A stretch of 64,000 bases of DNA from Dryococelus australis. Its lineage: Eukaryota; Arthropoda; Insecta; Phasmatodea; Phasmatidae. A model generated the notes under the pieces. That model saw only the letters and a list, made by a program, of their open reading frames with translations, made no database searches and had not been told where the DNA came from. This document shows, one piece after another, positions 1-9,986 of the stretch. Positions within the stretch are counted from its first letter, which is position 1. The number at the start of each line of letters is the position of its first letter. Location: positions 285,706,966-285,770,965 of the forward strand of contig CM057009.1 of the NCBI GenBank assembly GCA_029891345.1, read 5' to 3'. A program made the translations under genes and the position numbers.

Positions 1-629
1 AGTTGTTTTGGTTTGGAATGTACAAATCACGGTAATTATTTTCTCCACTCACACTTAAACTTTTGTTTATACAACGACTGTATCAGCAATAATTTCCATT
101 TCCTCACCATTGTAATATCAATGCCAAACACAAAACACAGTCACCACACCAAATACAGATTGCATGTGTAAAAATGACAATTCGTGGAAAAATTTCTTTT
201 CAATAATGACCTTGGCCTTTGCATCTGATCATACAGCCAGGAACAGAAATATGTAGATAACTGTTTACCCACACCAGTTAATAATTAAGCAAAATATTTT
301 GGACATACACTATTTAAGCAATGTCAAATGTCCAAAATATTTCGCTTAATTATTCACCTTTGTTGTAAGAATCTTTTAAACAAATGCATCAGTAAAACTG
401 ACACACATCAATTTGGGTGCTAATGTCGCATGTATGCAGCAGCCACTTTGAGCAAAGCGCAAAAAAAAAAAATTGGGTTGGTATTTTTATAGTGTGTTAA
501 AAATCGGTAAAATTGGAGTAAATACATTGAAACGGCAGGCCTGTCTTATAATAATAGTTTATAAAACAATTGTATTAAGAATAATTGACATCTATTTATC
601 TACTTTAATATCACAAAGTTTGGTACTTT
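1..629. other. AT-rich noncoding stretch
   Basis: No coding sequence or known element is recognised here apart from the perfect-looking hairpin at 280-354. A short A run at 461-471 precedes the LINE. The small open frame at 473-670 runs into the LINE in the wrong reading frame and I treat it as chance. Confidence 0.5.
280..354. repeat. 27-bp inverted repeat (hairpin)
   Basis: The left arm at 280-306 and the right arm at 328-354 are reverse complements at 26 of 27 positions, separated by a 21-base loop. The arm ends read AATAATTAAGC and ATGTCCAAAA. It could be a folded-back miniature transposon remnant or a transcribed hairpin. No target duplication is obvious. Confidence 0.8.
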
Positions 630-2375
630 GGGCAATAAAAAACTCAAAAGTAGTATGGCCACTGGCATAGATAATATTCCTCATCTTATAATTAAAGGTT
701 GTGCCAAAGTTTTTACTCCAGTATTAACACGTATTTTTAATTTTAGTCTCTCTATAGGTGTTTTTCCTAAATTATGGAAAAAGCAATAGTAGTACCCATT
801 TATAAGAAAGGTAATATACACAATTAAAATAATTACAGACCTATATGACTTTTATGTAGCTTTTCTAAGGTATTTGAAAAGGTAATATATAAATATTTTG
901 ATTTCCATACAAAACATTTAATTATTATAAGCCAAGATGGATTTCAATCTGGCAAAACCACAACCACTAATTTGTTTGAATTTGTAAATGATCTTTATGG
1001 AAATGTGACCACTAGAAATCAAATTGATGCAATATTTTTTGATCTACAAAAACTTTCAATACTTGTCAACATCCTGTAATATTGCAAAAATTACAAGATA
1101 TAGGATTACATAATTAATTTGTAGCATGATTTTCAAATTACTTACGTGATAGAAATTTTGTAGTCAAAATAGATTCATCTTTCTCTTTTTTTGGTTTAGT
1201 ATTCTCTGTTGTGTAATATTTTGATAAATGACATTGCAAATGTTATTTGTCATTCTCAATCACTATTGTTTGCTGATGATATCAAAATATATAAGAATAT
1301 TAAAGCCATCAAGGATTGTACTTATTTACAAGATGACTTAATAGCAATCGGAAAGTTGTGCAAAGCTAATGCAATGTCATTAAATGTAGCAAAACTGTTT
1401 TGTATTACTTCTTCTAGGAAAACCAATCCCATTATTTTTAAATACACTGTCATTAATATGTTCATTAATATAGTAGAATCTATTTGTGATTTAGATGCAA
1501 TTTTTGATTCCAAATTATATTTTCACTATCACGTAGATTGTTTAATATGTAATATCAGTCGTACTTTAGGTCTAATTAAATTCATTACATATTCTGCTAC
1601 TTCACTTGACTCTATATTGTATTTATATTATTCTTTAGTGAGATCAAGGTTAGAATATTATTCTGTGATTTGGAATTTTATTATTAGTACAGATTCAATT
1701 AGAACTGAAAATCTCCAAAGAAACAGTTTAAAATTAATTTATGCAATTTCCTATTAGACCATATTTTGGTTATACTAGGTAACTTAGTAGATTTAAAATG
1801 CGAACACTTAAATTACGTAGTGATCTTAATGATACTTTATTTTTGGTAAATGTTTAGTGTCTCGTATCAATTGCATGTCTATTAAAAATATGGTAGGACT
1901 TAAAATTCCAAACTACAGTCATTGATTAATGTATACCTTTGAATCTTTGTCAAAAAAAGTATCTCGTAAATATATGTGTGGTTAATTTTAACAAATTATT
2001 AGGTAGCTTTGACCTGTTTACGGAAAATAAAATAACTTCTCCAGTAGTGTACAAGTACTAGAGAAGTCAGTAGGGATAATTAGAAAAATTATAATATGTC
2101 AGTATATTTTTTGTTTAATCAAATGGAGGGGATTGTTTCCATGTTTTCTAAACTATGTTTAAACCTTATAGTTGTCAATGAGTAACTGTAGTTATAGTTT
2201 AAATTTTTTCTTCTCTCCACTTGTAGTACATTAATGTCTGTTATTTGTAAAGTTTTGTATTTGTCTCAATGTTTGTATTTGTCTTTGTAAATTGCTGATT
2301 GTCCTTGTTCTTTATGTTGCTTCATCCAGTAATTGGTCTTGGGTGGCATATTAAACCGTAAATAAATAAATATAT
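630..2375 (+). mobile_element. 5'-truncated LINE, CR1/jockey-type RT, degenerate
   Basis: This is a remnant of a non-LTR retrotransposon ORF2, truncated at its 5' end. The frame at about 640-800 gives the early RT block (ATGIDNIP, then LWKKAIVVPIYKKGN). The best open part, 1209-1757, contains INDI and the catalytic FADD box followed by IKIY, then the RT thumb (YYSLVRSRLEYYSVIW). Several stops and frameshifts separate these blocks (for example near 790, 1078 and 1107). The 3' end is a GGGTGGCATATTAAACC-like motif followed by AAATAAATAAATA at about 2340-2370, which marks the LINE tail and fixes the orientation. Copies of the same kind lie at 34.2-39.75 kb on the other strand. The endonuclease and ORF1 are absent. 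RT identity is certain; the clade is my inference from motif style. Confidence 0.85.
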
Positions 2376-2675
2376 GATTATTTATGATTATTACAAATGA
2401 AGATTTATTTTTAATCAATGCATTTTTACCTTATTCATCTTGCTGTGCAATGATAAATAAAATTGGTTTAAACATTCCAGTTTATAGACAAAGAATTTCA
2501 CATGCTTTTTCTACTTTATCTTATAAAAAATATGTAGGTAATAAATGTGTACCATTTATAATAACCAATTTTCTAATTTTGATTCTTTTATGGGAAGAAA
2601 AGTAATTTTCTTGGATCTTTATAAACACTATATAACTTAGTAACTGATTACTATAATCTTTGTTCTGATGTGGTA
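2376..2675. other. AT-rich spacer between LINE tail and gypsy LTR
   Basis: A 73-codon open frame at 2384-2605 (+) sits here directly after the LINE tail. It has no recognisable domain and may be chance or a scrap of another repeat. Nothing else is seen. Confidence 0.35.
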
Positions 2676-3494
2676 AGACACGTGGTTTGCAACAAAGAAA
2701 TATATTACCAGAAAGATAACACGTGGTAACATACAATCTTCCAGTGTGTGAAGCGAGCCTGGTACACGAGGCCTTCCAGGGGCCTATGCTGCGGAAAATG
2801 GCTTAACTCGCCAAGGTGGAAATTAAGTGATTAAACTTCTCTCGTTATTGTTGTTAAGCATCTCTGAGATTTGCACAACATGTATTGATGCCAGAACAGG
2901 CGGGCAGAAGGCATAGAACACTATAATAAAATTTAACAAAAACAAAACATACATTTAAACCCTTCTCAAACAGCAAAATTATTTAAAGTGAAAATTAAAT
3001 TATGAGCTGTTGGAAATTTGTTCCGTGAACTTGGCAATATGGCTGCCAAAACTACAAGCTCCTTTGAATGTTTATTTTCCTAAATATGTGAATTAATTTA
3101 CCAGCATCTTAAAACAAAATAATACACAACATAGCACATGGAAAAATAACACCTTAATTTAGAGCTTCTCAGTTCGTGTCTGTTTGAACACACGTACACC
3201 ACATGGGTGAGCACTCAACATTAAAATACAAATTAAGTCTGGGACACAAGGAGGAGATAACACTTCCTCGGGCATGCATTAGACTCTGCTTTAAGGGGGT
3301 CACACTTTCACACAAAAAGAAACTAGCTAGGCTCCGGTTACTCTTGGCAAGTGAGTCTTTAGATGCAGTGAACAGATCCTGAGTTCGTTCATGCATGAAT
3401 GACGTACTACATCACACGCATCGATGCACGTTGTGCGGTCCATGCAGCAGCAAGCACTATCATGCTGCTCCCTGAGTGGCACACAGAGCGAGGG
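2676..3494 (-). repeat. Gypsy element 1, left LTR (3' LTR of the element)
   Basis: This repeat matches 9987-11147, sharing ACGTGGTTTGCAACAAAG at the left edge and GTGGCACACAGAGCGAGGG at the right edge. It lacks about 360 bases present in the other copy, at the point near 2834. The edges are set by where the two copies stop matching, so they may be off by a few bases. TG/CA termini are not clear. Confidence 0.85.
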
Positions 3495-3563
3495 CGATGT
3501 AAAATGCCCCCTATGGAGAGTCTGATAGGGTTATGCAGCGACTCTGCAGCGACTCTGCAGCGT

Positions 3564-4260
3564 CTAGGCTAAAGTGCAGCAGGAGGTGGGCTGGCGCAAG
3601 GGGCGTGGCCTCAACCTGTATGTACGGAATGGCCAATTCCTTACCTGAGTGGACGTCTCTGGCGGGTGCCGAGGGTGCTGAGAACGCTGGGCATCCGGCA
3701 AGGGTCCCTGCGGCAGGGCCTGCGGTAGAGCGCATGCAGCAGCATGATGCTGCATGCTTATATCCTGTTGAGCGGGTGTCTGATGCCTCAGGCAGGGCAA
3801 TAGCCAGCAATGCTCATGTTGTTTGCGTACTGGATGCTGGTGCACTGATAAACACGTCAAGCTGGCGGAAGAATGGCTCCCGTCGTGCAGCCTCTGATGC
3901 TGTAGTTCACCTCTTGCTGTGGGGGTAGGCAACTCCCCCCACTGGTCACCCTGTAGTGCCGGTACTGCCCGCTGATCTGCAGCGGTGGCAGGCAGCTGCT
4001 CTGCGGCTGGAAAGCCGTGGAAGTCATGTGGCGGCATGTCACTTACCCACACATCACTGATATCACCTTCTGCTGGCTTCTTACTTGCCGACGCAATCGT
4101 AACCGGTGCAGGGGGTGGCACGTTGTCTTGAAAGCCATGAAAGTCAGAGGTAGACTCTTCCCCTCCTCCCATGTTGTTCACAACCTCCATCGCACCTTTC
4201 TCTACATGCACATGGGTGTTGTTGTTCTCGGCCGGGAAACCACGGAAGTTGTGCGGTGAT
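3564..4260 (-). pseudogene. Gypsy element 1: post-integrase tail with FHGF repeats
   Basis: A frame of over 215 codons runs on the minus strand between the integrase and the 3' LTR. It is the longest open frame in this element. It contains three spaced copies of a short motif (NFRGFPAE, DFHGFQDN, DFHGFPAAE) about 35-45 residues apart, separated by Pro/Ala- and acid-rich linkers, and then a Gln/His-rich C-terminal part. No family is recognised. It shows no signal peptide, membrane segment or other envelope feature, so I do not call it env. It may be a C-terminal extension of Pol or a separate third ORF. An open antisense frame at 3533-3928 is regarded as its shadow. GC content is higher here than in the surroundings. 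Confidence 0.5.
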
Positions 4261-4379
4261 TATTCACGTTATCGCTGTGTGTTTGTATTTCAATCATGGC
4301 CTTAGTTCGATGTCTTGCGAAGTGACATCACTTACTCTTCCCTCAGTTGCACTCTCTCCACATTCGTTCTACCTGTTAT

Positions 4380-5470
4380 CTGCTTCCCTTCTTGCTGGGC
4401 ATTTTTCCCTTTCTTCCAATGGTACTGTTGCTGCTCGCACATCATTTCTGTGGACCTTACATCTTTTCAGTGCGCTCATTTGTACCAGATAAGAAGTGGC
4501 ACTGATTTTCTCAACTATCCTATTTGAGCATTACCATTTTGAAGCGAATCTGGCGCAGAAATTGTTTTTTGCAATTGACATGTGGTGTGTATGCACGTTA
4601 ACATAGTCACCCAGCTGCAGGGGCTTGGGAGGCCGCCTCGTTTCCGGTAACCATTTCCGGACGTAACGCCTTTGGTTGGTGCGGGTTTCTCCATATCAGT
4701 CCTCTCTCCCCCTGTCTCTTTCTTCCGGATCGGTGGGTTCTCTGTTTGAGTCTGGCTGGCGACACGCAACCTCTCCCCATTTTACTAATCCTGCCCCGTA
4801 CGTCATTTCAGCGGGCAATTTACCCGTGGCTTAGTTAGTTCGGTTGTTCAGACAGAAAGCAATTTCAGGTGTGTGTTGTGACCAGGTGGTGTGGTCCTCA
4901 CCTATTCTGAGGCATAGTTGTGCTTTAACCTCCTGGTTTCTTCGCTCTGTCGGGTTGGTGCGGGCATGGTAGATGTTGGTAGTATGCTGTATGACTTGGC
5001 ATTTCGTGCATAAATCCCTCCAGCGGGGCCCAAAAATTTGTGTGGTGTCGCTCAAAATAGTTTTAGATATCCTCTGCGGGGGAAAAATTCCTTTTCCAAG
5101 GTGGCAGCAATGTGACGTATGCGTGAGCTTGGTAGGACATACAATTCACACCACCACGTAAACAGATCAGTCACCTCTAACACAAATCGCTGGCCTCTAG
5201 CTAACCATTGGTAAGGGCCCATTAAATCTAGAGGGATGCTCTCAAAAGGTTGTTGTGGTAGCCTTGGCTGTTGTTGTGCGGTGTCGTCGGACCGGCGTGT
5301 TTTGTAAACATTACATTGTTTACATTGGGGCATGTACTTTGACTTCCTTGCTGAGACATGGCCATAAATATGATGCTGTTATGTTACATGTTGTTTGTTT
5401 GGCACCAGGGTGTCCCAACAAGGTGTTACAATAGGCTATGTGTATGAATTTTTGGCGGGCGGCGGGCGGT
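4380..5470 (-). pseudogene. Gypsy element 1 integrase, broken
   Basis: Integrase joins element cDNA to host DNA. Read on the minus strand in pieces, this region gives an H2C2 zinc module (LLGHPGAKQT, then CKQCNVYK) at about 5450-5300. The catalytic core follows: first Asp in PLDLMGPY near 5235, then VTDLF, then NPTERRNQE near 4940, which supplies the Glu. The second catalytic region reads SDTTQIFG near 5055, where families usually have SDNGTQF, so this stretch is damaged. At about 4560-4420 a C-terminal module is still visible (CARFASKW, then SATSYLVQM and CKVHRNDVR), equivalent to the GPY/F region of Ty3/gypsy integrases, although the GPY residues are lost. Frames change at least twice. Confidence 0.85.
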
Positions 5471-5573
5471 ACATAGAGGCACCACCAGCCTCCTCTGTGG
5501 CTGTTGTTTTGTGCGTCTAGTTGGTTGTCCAACACGCACCATCCATTTAACACTTCTCGTGCATATTGATATT

Positions 5574-6210
5574 TTATTTCCCAGACTTCAGTTGACAGTT
5601 GTTGTTGGTTGAGCACGTATACACACAAGTTGTCCGCGCATGTTTCTGCAAGCAGGGTTTGTTTACCTTTTTCGACTGCGATTTGCTGTAGTAGCATGGG
5701 CTGAGTTGTGTAGTTATATTCTCAGGTGGCAACACTGTTTCCCATTCTCCCTCATCTACTGTGGTTTCCTGTTTGTTCGGGTAGTGGGACAGAGTGTCAG
5801 GCAACTGATTATCTTCACCAGGCACGTGTTCTAAAGTAAAATCAAAACTCTTTAACAGCATTGACCATCTGGTCAGCTTGCTTCAGGCCTCCTGCATCTT
5901 GTGCAACAATAACAGTCATCTGTTTTCGGTCCTGAGGGTGAACTTTTGGTATTCTAGGTGCACGCTGTATCTTTTAATGACCCAGGTGATCGCCAAACAT
6001 TCTCTTTCATTTACATCATATCATGCGCAGTTTGGTGCTAGCGTAATCAATTATGCAACATTCCTGGTTATCTCCATATTGGAAAAAGTACCGCGCCAAT
6101 GCTCTCCTGGCTTGTGTCGGTCTGGAGATACAATTGTCAGACGTATAGATACGGGCGAGAGCATGACACTGTGAAAACTGGTATTTCACTTCATTGAATG
6201 CTTGTTGCAT
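5574..6210 (-). pseudogene. Gypsy element 1 RNase H, broken
   Basis: RNase H degrades the RNA strand of the RNA-DNA hybrid during reverse transcription. The N-terminal end is seen at about 6210-6150 (QQAFNEVKYQFSQCHALARI). The characteristic C-terminal end lies at 5861-5760 (LLKSFDFTLEHVPGEDNQ, then LPDTLSHYP, where functional elements have DxLSR). The middle is degraded. It lies in the expected place between RT and integrase. Confidence 0.75.
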
Positions 6211-7169
6211 GTTTCATGTCCCATTTGTACTTTCTTGTTGACGAAAGCATTTCTGTGAGTGGGGCGGTGATTATCGCAAAGTGCTGCGTGTACTGCCTGA
6301 GCCAGTTGATAAGACCGAAAAAACTGAAAAACTTGCGTAACCTTTTCCGCGTTGTCGGTACAGGGTGTTCTTGAATAATGGCTATCTGTTCCTGCATGGG
6401 TTGGTTCCCTTCCCCGTCGACAAGGTGGATGATGTACCAGATGCTGGTCATTCCAATACTACATTTGTGGTTGTACAGGGTGTTCTTGAATAATGGCTAT
6501 CTGTTCCTGCATGGGTTGGTTCCCTTCCCCGTCGACAAGGTGGATGATGTACCAGATGCTGGTCATTCCAATACTACATTTGTGGTTTGCGTATGTCAGG
6601 CCAATTATCGCAAGGCATTCCAGATCTATGGCGAGTTGGTGTCGGTGGTATTCCCATATCTTGGACCAAACCATGATGTTGTTTAGGTATGCCATCGTAA
6701 ACTCACTGACAATTCCATCAAGGACCTTAACCATCATATTCTGGAAGGTGGAGGAGGCACACTTGAGTCCAAAGGGTATGGCACAAAATTGGTACTGGCT
6801 GCTCGTCAGGTGCTTTGAAGGCTGTTTTATGCCGATCCTCCTGCCTCATCGGGATCTGCCAGAATCCGCTTTTCAAATCAAATGTCGATAGTATTTTTGC
6901 CTTCCCCAGGATGTTCAGGGCTAATGAAATGGGGCATGGTGCTTTCAGTGATCTGATTGATATCTGAAATCGATACAGAAACGCCACCCTCCATCCTTAG
7001 GTGCAAGCGTGATAGTGGAATTGTAACAGCATTCTGTGTGCTTAATCACGCCGTTGCATATCATCTCGGCGATCTGCCGGTTGATGAAGTTCAGGTGGTA
7101 CACGTCATAGTCAGTAGGAAATGTCCAGAGTGGTTCCTCACTAGTATGCTTAATCTCATGTTCCGCCAC
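6191..7169 (-). pseudogene. Gypsy element 1 reverse transcriptase, catalytic site lost
   Basis: The minus-strand blocks in order are GVIKHTE.. YNSTITLAPKDGGWRFCIDF (7169-6945), STFDLKSGFWQIPM and EDRHKTAF (6987-6727), and AYLNNIMVWSK (6737-6459). They correspond to the standard RT fingers and palm. The palm box should be YxDD; here both aspartates are asparagine (YLNN near 6680), so the enzyme would be inactive. The first catalytic Asp (FDLKSG) is kept. A 115-bp tandem duplication at 6359-6588 repeats part of the thumb and shifts the frame. A stop or frameshift separates each block. Confidence 0.9.
6359..6588. repeat. 115-bp tandem duplication inside RT
   Basis: The segment starting at 6361 (CAGGGTGTTCTTGAATAATG) recurs at 6476 with an offset of 115 bases, and the two copies are nearly identical. 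Because 115 is not a multiple of three, the duplication shifts the RT frame. The near identity implies a much younger event than the divergence of the LTRs. Confidence 0.9.
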
Positions 7170-7487
7170 GGTAGTAGGTTTTAGCGGCTCTGAGGGGGCG
7201 GAAACATCCTTCCTTTCGTTCAGGATGCTCTAACGTGCGCTGTGATACTTGGTGGGAACCTTGTGGTCAAAATCGAGTGTCACAGATTGATTAATTACTT
7301 CTACACGTTTTCCTAAGTTTTACACCGTTCGTCTGACTTGTTTACCAAAGTGAATTCGGTCCCTCGGAATCTATACAATGACTTCTTGCTCTATTAGCCA
7401 GGGTGCTCCAAAGATGACATCTTTGCGGATTTCTCTCGAAACTAAAGCAGATACACACATCTCTACATCTCTAATTTTAACGGGCAG
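7170..7487 (-). other. Gypsy element 1: protease-RT linker
   Basis: This stretch lies between the protease and RT of the element. Coding remnants are expected, but I cannot assign a domain; stops occur in all frames. Confidence 0.4.
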
Positions 7488-7685
7488 CTAAGTAATACGA
7501 ATGACATTACTTGTGCCATTCAATGTGGCGAGCTCTACAGTTACGTTAGTGTTTTGTATATCAGTTGGCTTGACATGTTCTTTGCGGACAAAGTCATGTG
7601 AAGCTGCAGAGTCGATCAGAGCAACAGTTGAAACACTTGCAACACATACAGGTACCCTCAATAGATGATCAACAGTAATACTCAC
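7488..7685 (-). pseudogene. Gypsy element 1 aspartic protease fragment
   Basis: The minus-strand frame contains VALIDSAASHDFV, the active-site loop of retrotransposon pepsin-like proteases (normally D-S/T-G-A-S/T followed by hydrophobic residues). Here the third position is Ala, giving DSA instead of DSG or DTG. The fragment of 65 residues covers the N-terminal half only. It sits between the gag zinc knuckle and RT, as expected. The protease would mature the Gag-Pol polyprotein. Confidence 0.75.
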
Positions 7686-7776
7686 TTGTCCCAGGTAGGT
7701 GTTGATCGGGTTGTTTATCTCAGGTGGGGCTGACGATGCAGACGCTCTGGCGGATTAGGGAGCCCCTTTGGTTATC

Positions 7777-8183
7777 CTACCCTGTAGGTGCGTTTCCCAT
7801 AGCCGTTGTGATCATGTTAGAGCACAACCTGTGCCAGTAGTACTGCTCGTGTGGACAGATGCGGCAGCGTGGTGGTTGACGTGAAGCCTCTGTTTTGACA
7901 ATATGCAGTGGCTGAGGAAGAGCAGCGCTTGTACCACTTTTCCTCGTAGTGGTCGTGGTGTTTTCTCCTCGTGTACTCCCGGTCACATGTACGGGCGAGC
8001 TGCGCAGGTAACTTGAACCCGGGCGTGATATATTCTCATGGTTTTATGCACTGTCTCTGTTCTTTCCGGCACTTTTAAAGTCCTGTAAGTCCATGTAAAT
8101 AACTGCATCTTGGCTCGGAGTCGCGCGCGATACTCACTGTTGCCCTTGTGAAATGCTGAAAACTGCTGTATACCATGGGGCAC
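7777..8183 (-). pseudogene. Gypsy element 1 gag C-terminal part with zinc knuckle-like motif
   Basis: Two overlapping minus-strand frames (8183-7983 and 7986-7777) fill the space between capsid and protease. The second contains RCRICPHEQYYWHRLC, a C-x2-C-x7-H-x2-C arrangement that looks like a modified nucleocapsid zinc knuckle. The first has the basic, aromatic composition of a gag segment (KMQLFTWTYRTLKVPERT). The assignment rests mainly on position. Confidence 0.5.
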
Positions 8184-8434
8184 AGGGAGGGGCAGTAAAC
8201 TGGAAGTACTGTTTACAATATTGATTTCAACACGTCCTCAGGTTGCAGATGTTGGTAGTGGCAATTAGCGAGGCTGATCTTCCTGCTTACAAATGTTTCT
8301 AAGTTTTCCCCTTGCTTCTGCTCCTTCATAAACAATGCCTGCTATTGTTTGAGCGTGTTGTAGGTGCTTGCATAGTGGGCTATGAATTTAGTGACGAACT
8401 GTGTCCATGATATGTTGTACTCTGTTATTGATCA

Positions 8435-8971
8435 TCAACAATCCTTCGCATCACCTGACAGCTGTGCGCCGATGGTGTTAGACCACTCTTCTCTGCTGAC
8501 TCCATATCTCTGCAGTCTGCTTGTGCATTCAGCGAGAAAGACCTTGGAATCTTCGGTCCTTTTCCCATAAAAAGTCGGAAGCATCTGGAAGTGTGTTGGC
8601 GTCGTGTTCCTCTGCTGTTCCAGGCGTTGCATTGGTGTGTGGTCTCGGCTGCTCCTTCGCCGGGGCATCGGGGTGTGCATGACACATGGTTCGGACTTGT
8701 GCCACTCTCCCCTCTGTGGTTGCTGCGTATCTCGGCTGGTATTGTTTACATTCAGGCGCGTGTCACTGATGACATTGAGCGGGACATACACTTTGCAGTG
8801 GAAATTTCCGTCGTGGAAGTTGTTCCAGTCACTGTTATTCACACATTTTGGATGGTATGTGTTTCCACACACGTTACACACAACAATGTTATGACCTGTT
8901 CCTCTGCATCTTTTAGCGCAGCACTCTTGCACGTGGTTTCCTACAGGCAGTAGAAAAGCATTTTTGCGCAA
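8435..8971 (-). pseudogene. Gypsy element 1: second PHD finger fused to gag capsid
   Basis: This 178-codon minus-strand frame starts with a PHD-type zinc finger: C-x3-C, then VVCNVCGNTYHPKC (C-x2-C-x4-H-x2-C), then W and FHCK. The expected last Cys of the C4HC3 set is Tyr (HCKVY), a one-base change from TGT to TAT. After a Ser/Arg/Gln-rich linker comes a gag-like segment (LPTFYGKRTEDSKVFLAE, then CTSRLQRYGV, EEWSNTIGAQL and GDAKD) typical of Ty3/gypsy capsids. PHD fingers commonly bind histone H3 tails; a role in targeting chromatin is inference. The frame differs from the upstream finger by one base, so a frameshift lies between them. The displayed start codon is not necessarily the original one. 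Confidence 0.75.
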
Positions 8972-9155
8972 TCAGGTATGTCAATTCAGCCTGTTCCACG
9001 TCATCTGTTCCATTACCTGTGTTGCTAGTACATTGGAATACGTCACGGCATACAGTAGGCCATTCCTCTGTAGACAGGCACATGAAGTGCATTCCCAATT
9101 GACATAACTCACAGCAGATGGTGTTGTTACCAGGGTCATAGCAGCCAGGGCATGT
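8913..9155 (-). pseudogene. Gypsy element 1: first PHD finger
   Basis: In the frame directly after the stop at 9158-9156 the minus strand reads TCPGCYDPGNNTICCELC, then QLGMHFMC, later EEW and VFQC. The spacing C-x2-C, C-x2-C-x4-H-x2-C, W, C matches a C4HC3 PHD finger, with the final Cys not in place (CTSN). It lies about 180 bases upstream of the second PHD finger. The frame is shared with the 146-codon ORF above it, so a single stop separates them. I regard this and the second finger as one original tandem PHD module at the start of Gag. Confidence 0.7.
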
Positions 9156-9158
9156 TCA

Positions 9159-9596
9159 GCGTGCTACTCTGCTTGTTGATGCTGTCGTGGGCGCTATCAG
9201 TACACTCTGTCCTTCAGGTCTGCAGTGCCAGATGTTCACCTGGAGGTCGTACTTGGCGTATGAATTCAGCGTAACGGTCCTTCCACATGATGCGTATATC
9301 TCACCCATGTCCCACATGTTGGCTTGCGATTCTATGACCGCACTCCATGTGCACAAGTGTTTCTTCGGGGTACATCCGGTATACCTGACCTGGTGGGGTG
9401 CAGTGACCAGCCTGTACCATGCACACATGCACGTCAGGTTGCAGGCACGCGGTGGTGTCGAAGGAAAGTCCAAGTACACGATGTCATGGGTATCTGCGTC
9501 ATACGAGACACAAGGGGGTTCGATATGAGCCCAAGATGGCGGTCGGTTCACTGTCCCACGTAATTCAGAGAAAAATGGCAGACTTCCGGTATACAA
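9159..9596 (-). pseudogene. Gypsy element 1: N-terminal ORF of unknown function
   Basis: A 146-codon frame on the minus strand lies between the 5' LTR and the first PHD finger and in the same frame as that finger. It is Cys- and Trp-rich (for example NLTCMCAWYRLV, KKHLCTWSAVI, NIWHCRPEGQ). I recognise no family. It is probably the N-terminal region of the same Gag-like protein, interrupted by one stop at 9158-9156. An antisense open frame at 9187-9528 is taken as its shadow. Confidence 0.45.
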
Positions 9597-9986
9597 AAAT
9601 GTTCACCACGTGCTCAAAATGTTCACCACGTGCTCGATATTTTCTGCGACGCGAATCTTTGCCACTAAGTTGTGACGCCATGTAACGTGGCTTGGGGCTT
9701 GTGAGAGATATACAATGCCAGAGTACGTTAATAAAGCTCCAGATGGTCGATGGATGCTGATTCAGATAGTAGTTTCCCAGCGTTCCAACTATTCTATTAC
9801 TCGGAAAATCACGAGGATCTCCTTCTCATAGGGTCGTTACAGGTTGACAGCCTGTGGCAGCATCCCCTCGCAGCACATGTCATACAAAATGTTTAAGAAA
9901 GTCATGTCAATACTTTAACATTTTGAGCACGTGGTTACACTTGCTGGTTAGGGCCAGTTCCCGGGTGAAAGTTCTTTACGTTAAAA
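9597..9986 (-). other. Gypsy element 1: 5' leader region
   Basis: This lies between the 5' LTR and the first ORF of the element. It contains a 20-base unit present twice at about 9597-9636 (AAAATGTTCACCACGTGCTC). No clear primer-binding site is seen next to 9987, and no coding potential is recognised. Confidence 0.5.

Noticed and set aside
3533-3928. 131-codon plus-strand ORF in the GC-rich part of gypsy 1
   Set aside because: It overlaps antisense the post-integrase tail frame of an element whose whole coding capacity is on the minus strand; no domain is visible.
3564-4260. Envelope gene for gypsy 1
   Set aside because: The ORF is in the right place but has no signal peptide, membrane anchor or cleavage motif.
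9187-9528. 113-codon plus-strand ORF
   Set aside because: It is antisense to the gypsy 1 N-terminal ORF, which is in frame with the PHD finger.
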